Source of the DNA: Bacteroidales bacterium
GTDB lineage: Bacteria; Bacteroidota; Bacteroidia; Bacteroidales; WCHB1-69
Assembly: GCA_017618435.1 (NCBI GenBank)
Contig: JAFZUH010000148.1
Location: 1 to 6,955 of the forward strand
Length of the DNA stretch: 6,955 nucleotides
Direction of reading: 5' to 3'
The notes under the pieces: model-generated
Seen by the model: the letters and a program-made list of their open reading frames with translations, nothing else
Database searches by the model: none
What the model was told of the DNA's origin: nothing
Shown: piece after piece, positions 6,237 to 6,955 of the stretch
How positions within the stretch are numbered: position 1 is the first letter of the stretch
How the letters are laid out: every line of letters begins with the position of its first letter
Program-made: the position numbers and the translations under genes

Positions 6237-6955
6237 TCAATAAGTGAACACGCTTCCCCCAAAAAATTCCCTCAATATCGAATAATGAGGCACCACACTA
6301 TCATCAATAACTTCAAAATAGTCTAACAATTTTTTTAGTTTTATTGCCTCAGTGTATTCTGGAATATTTTCCGGAACCCGATACAATATTGGAAAAGCAT
6401 ATTTTTTCAACAGCCCCAGCTCACATACCAAAGCGGAATTAAACATCATATCCGCATTTTCCTGAAATGGAAATATCCACTTTTCTTCCCCATTTCGGAC
6501 ACTTGTCCATCGTCTTATCGTTTCCTCGGCAGAATATCCACGATAATTAAAATCACGTATAATTCTACGTATCAATCTATTATCATTAGAGTGAATTGGA
6601 TTATGTTTATCCATTGCAATAGATGGCAAAGCCGACACAAAAACTTTGAAAGCCAAACCTGCATCAAGTCCTTCTGTCAGCAAAGGATTCAAACAATGAA
6701 TACCTTCCATAATAATAATAGATTTTTCATCAAGTTTGAGTTTGTTGCCCAACCAAGTTTTCTTACCTTGTTGAAAATTAAAGGTTGGCACGTCTATTTC
6801 TTTTCCATTTATCAAATCTGACAAATTTTCATGCAACAAATCCAAATCAATGGCTTTAATATGTTCAAAATCGTAGTTACCCTTTTCATCTTTTGGGGTA
6901 AATTCTCTATCCACAAAATAATTATCCACAGAAATTTGAACAGGTCTAAAACCGA
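6237..6955 (-). CDS. Uridine-kinase-like nucleoside kinase, C-terminal part (5'-truncated by window edge)
   Basis: The frame stays open to the right edge (readable residues GFRPVQIS precede the GTG at 6929), so that GTG is an internal Val codon and the gene starts outside the window. The visible 238 residues belong to the phosphoribulokinase/uridine kinase fold: ISVDNYFVDRE carries the acidic substrate-binding motif, then DVPTFNFQQGKK (like the YDF region of uridine kinase), IIIMEGIHCLNP (the EGI strand), and the arginine-rich lid RLIRRIIRDFNYRGYSAEETIRRW. The P-loop is upstream and not seen. In Bacteroidota this kinase is commonly the last domain of a long protein with N-terminal TGS and threonyl/alanyl-tRNA-synthetase-like second additional domains; whether that holds here cannot be seen. 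The expected role is phosphorylation of a nucleoside, probably uridine or cytidine, for salvage. No frameshift or missing motif is visible. Confidence 0.85.
   Translation of the reverse strand, partial: GFRPVQISVDNYFVDREFTPKDEKGNYDFEHIKAIDLDLLHENLSDLINGKEIDVPTFNFQQGKKTWLGNKLKLDEKSIIIMEGIHCLNPLLTEGLDAGLAFKVFVSALPSIAMDKHNPIHSNDNRLIRRIIRDFNYRGYSAEETIRRWTSVRNGEEKWIFPFQENADMMFNSALVCELGLLKKYAFPILYRVPENIPEYTEAIKLKKLLDYFEVIDDSVVPHYSILREFFGGSVFTY

Noticed and set aside
1..6955. CRISPR array, tRNA or rRNA gene, insertion sequence, toxin-antitoxin or phage defence genes
   Set aside because: No spaced direct repeats, cloverleaf, transposase or defence-type protein is visible; nearly all bases are accounted for by known-family genes.

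Overview
The window looks like an ordinary chromosomal segment of a low-GC member of the Bacteroidota. Three things point there. TAnnTTTG -7 promoter boxes precede rhaA and the CCA-enzyme gene. Start codons lack clear Shine-Dalgarno sequences. The best protein resemblances (MutS2, the rhamnose isomerase/permease/aldolase set, and a uridine-kinase-like protein with a DNYFVDRE motif) fit this phylum. I cannot name the genus.

Layout: bases 1-645 (+) hold the C-terminal end of MutS2, including its KOW-like and Smr domains. After a 123-base gap with a promoter and a 10-bp inverted repeat comes a compact L-rhamnose operon on the + strand (769-3866): L-rhamnose isomerase, L-rhamnose/H+ symporter and L-rhamnulose-1-phosphate aldolase. 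Spacing is 6 bp between the first two genes, and the last two overlap by 4 bp. A strong symmetric hairpin (3884-3917) with A and T tracts separates this operon from the convergent minus-strand genes. Those are a CCA-adding-enzyme/poly(A)-polymerase family protein with an HD domain (3921-5354), a SpoU/TrmH RNA 2'-O-methyltransferase (5443-6183), and the C-terminal part of a uridine-kinase-like nucleoside kinase that runs off the right edge (6237-6955).

How the genes work together: the permease imports L-rhamnose, the isomerase makes L-rhamnulose, and the aldolase splits L-rhamnulose 1-phosphate into dihydroxyacetone phosphate and L-lactaldehyde. The kinase for the middle step is not in the window, nor are a lactaldehyde reductase and a regulator. 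The flanking genes are housekeeping functions in DNA and RNA metabolism, so the rhamnose operon sits as a small catabolic cassette among core genes.

I found no CRISPR array, tRNA, rRNA, insertion sequence, phage gene or defence system, and no gene-free stretch over about 300 bases. I see no convincing undescribed system. The most useful leads are the inverted repeat around the rhaA promoter, the missing kinase, and two start-codon corrections.
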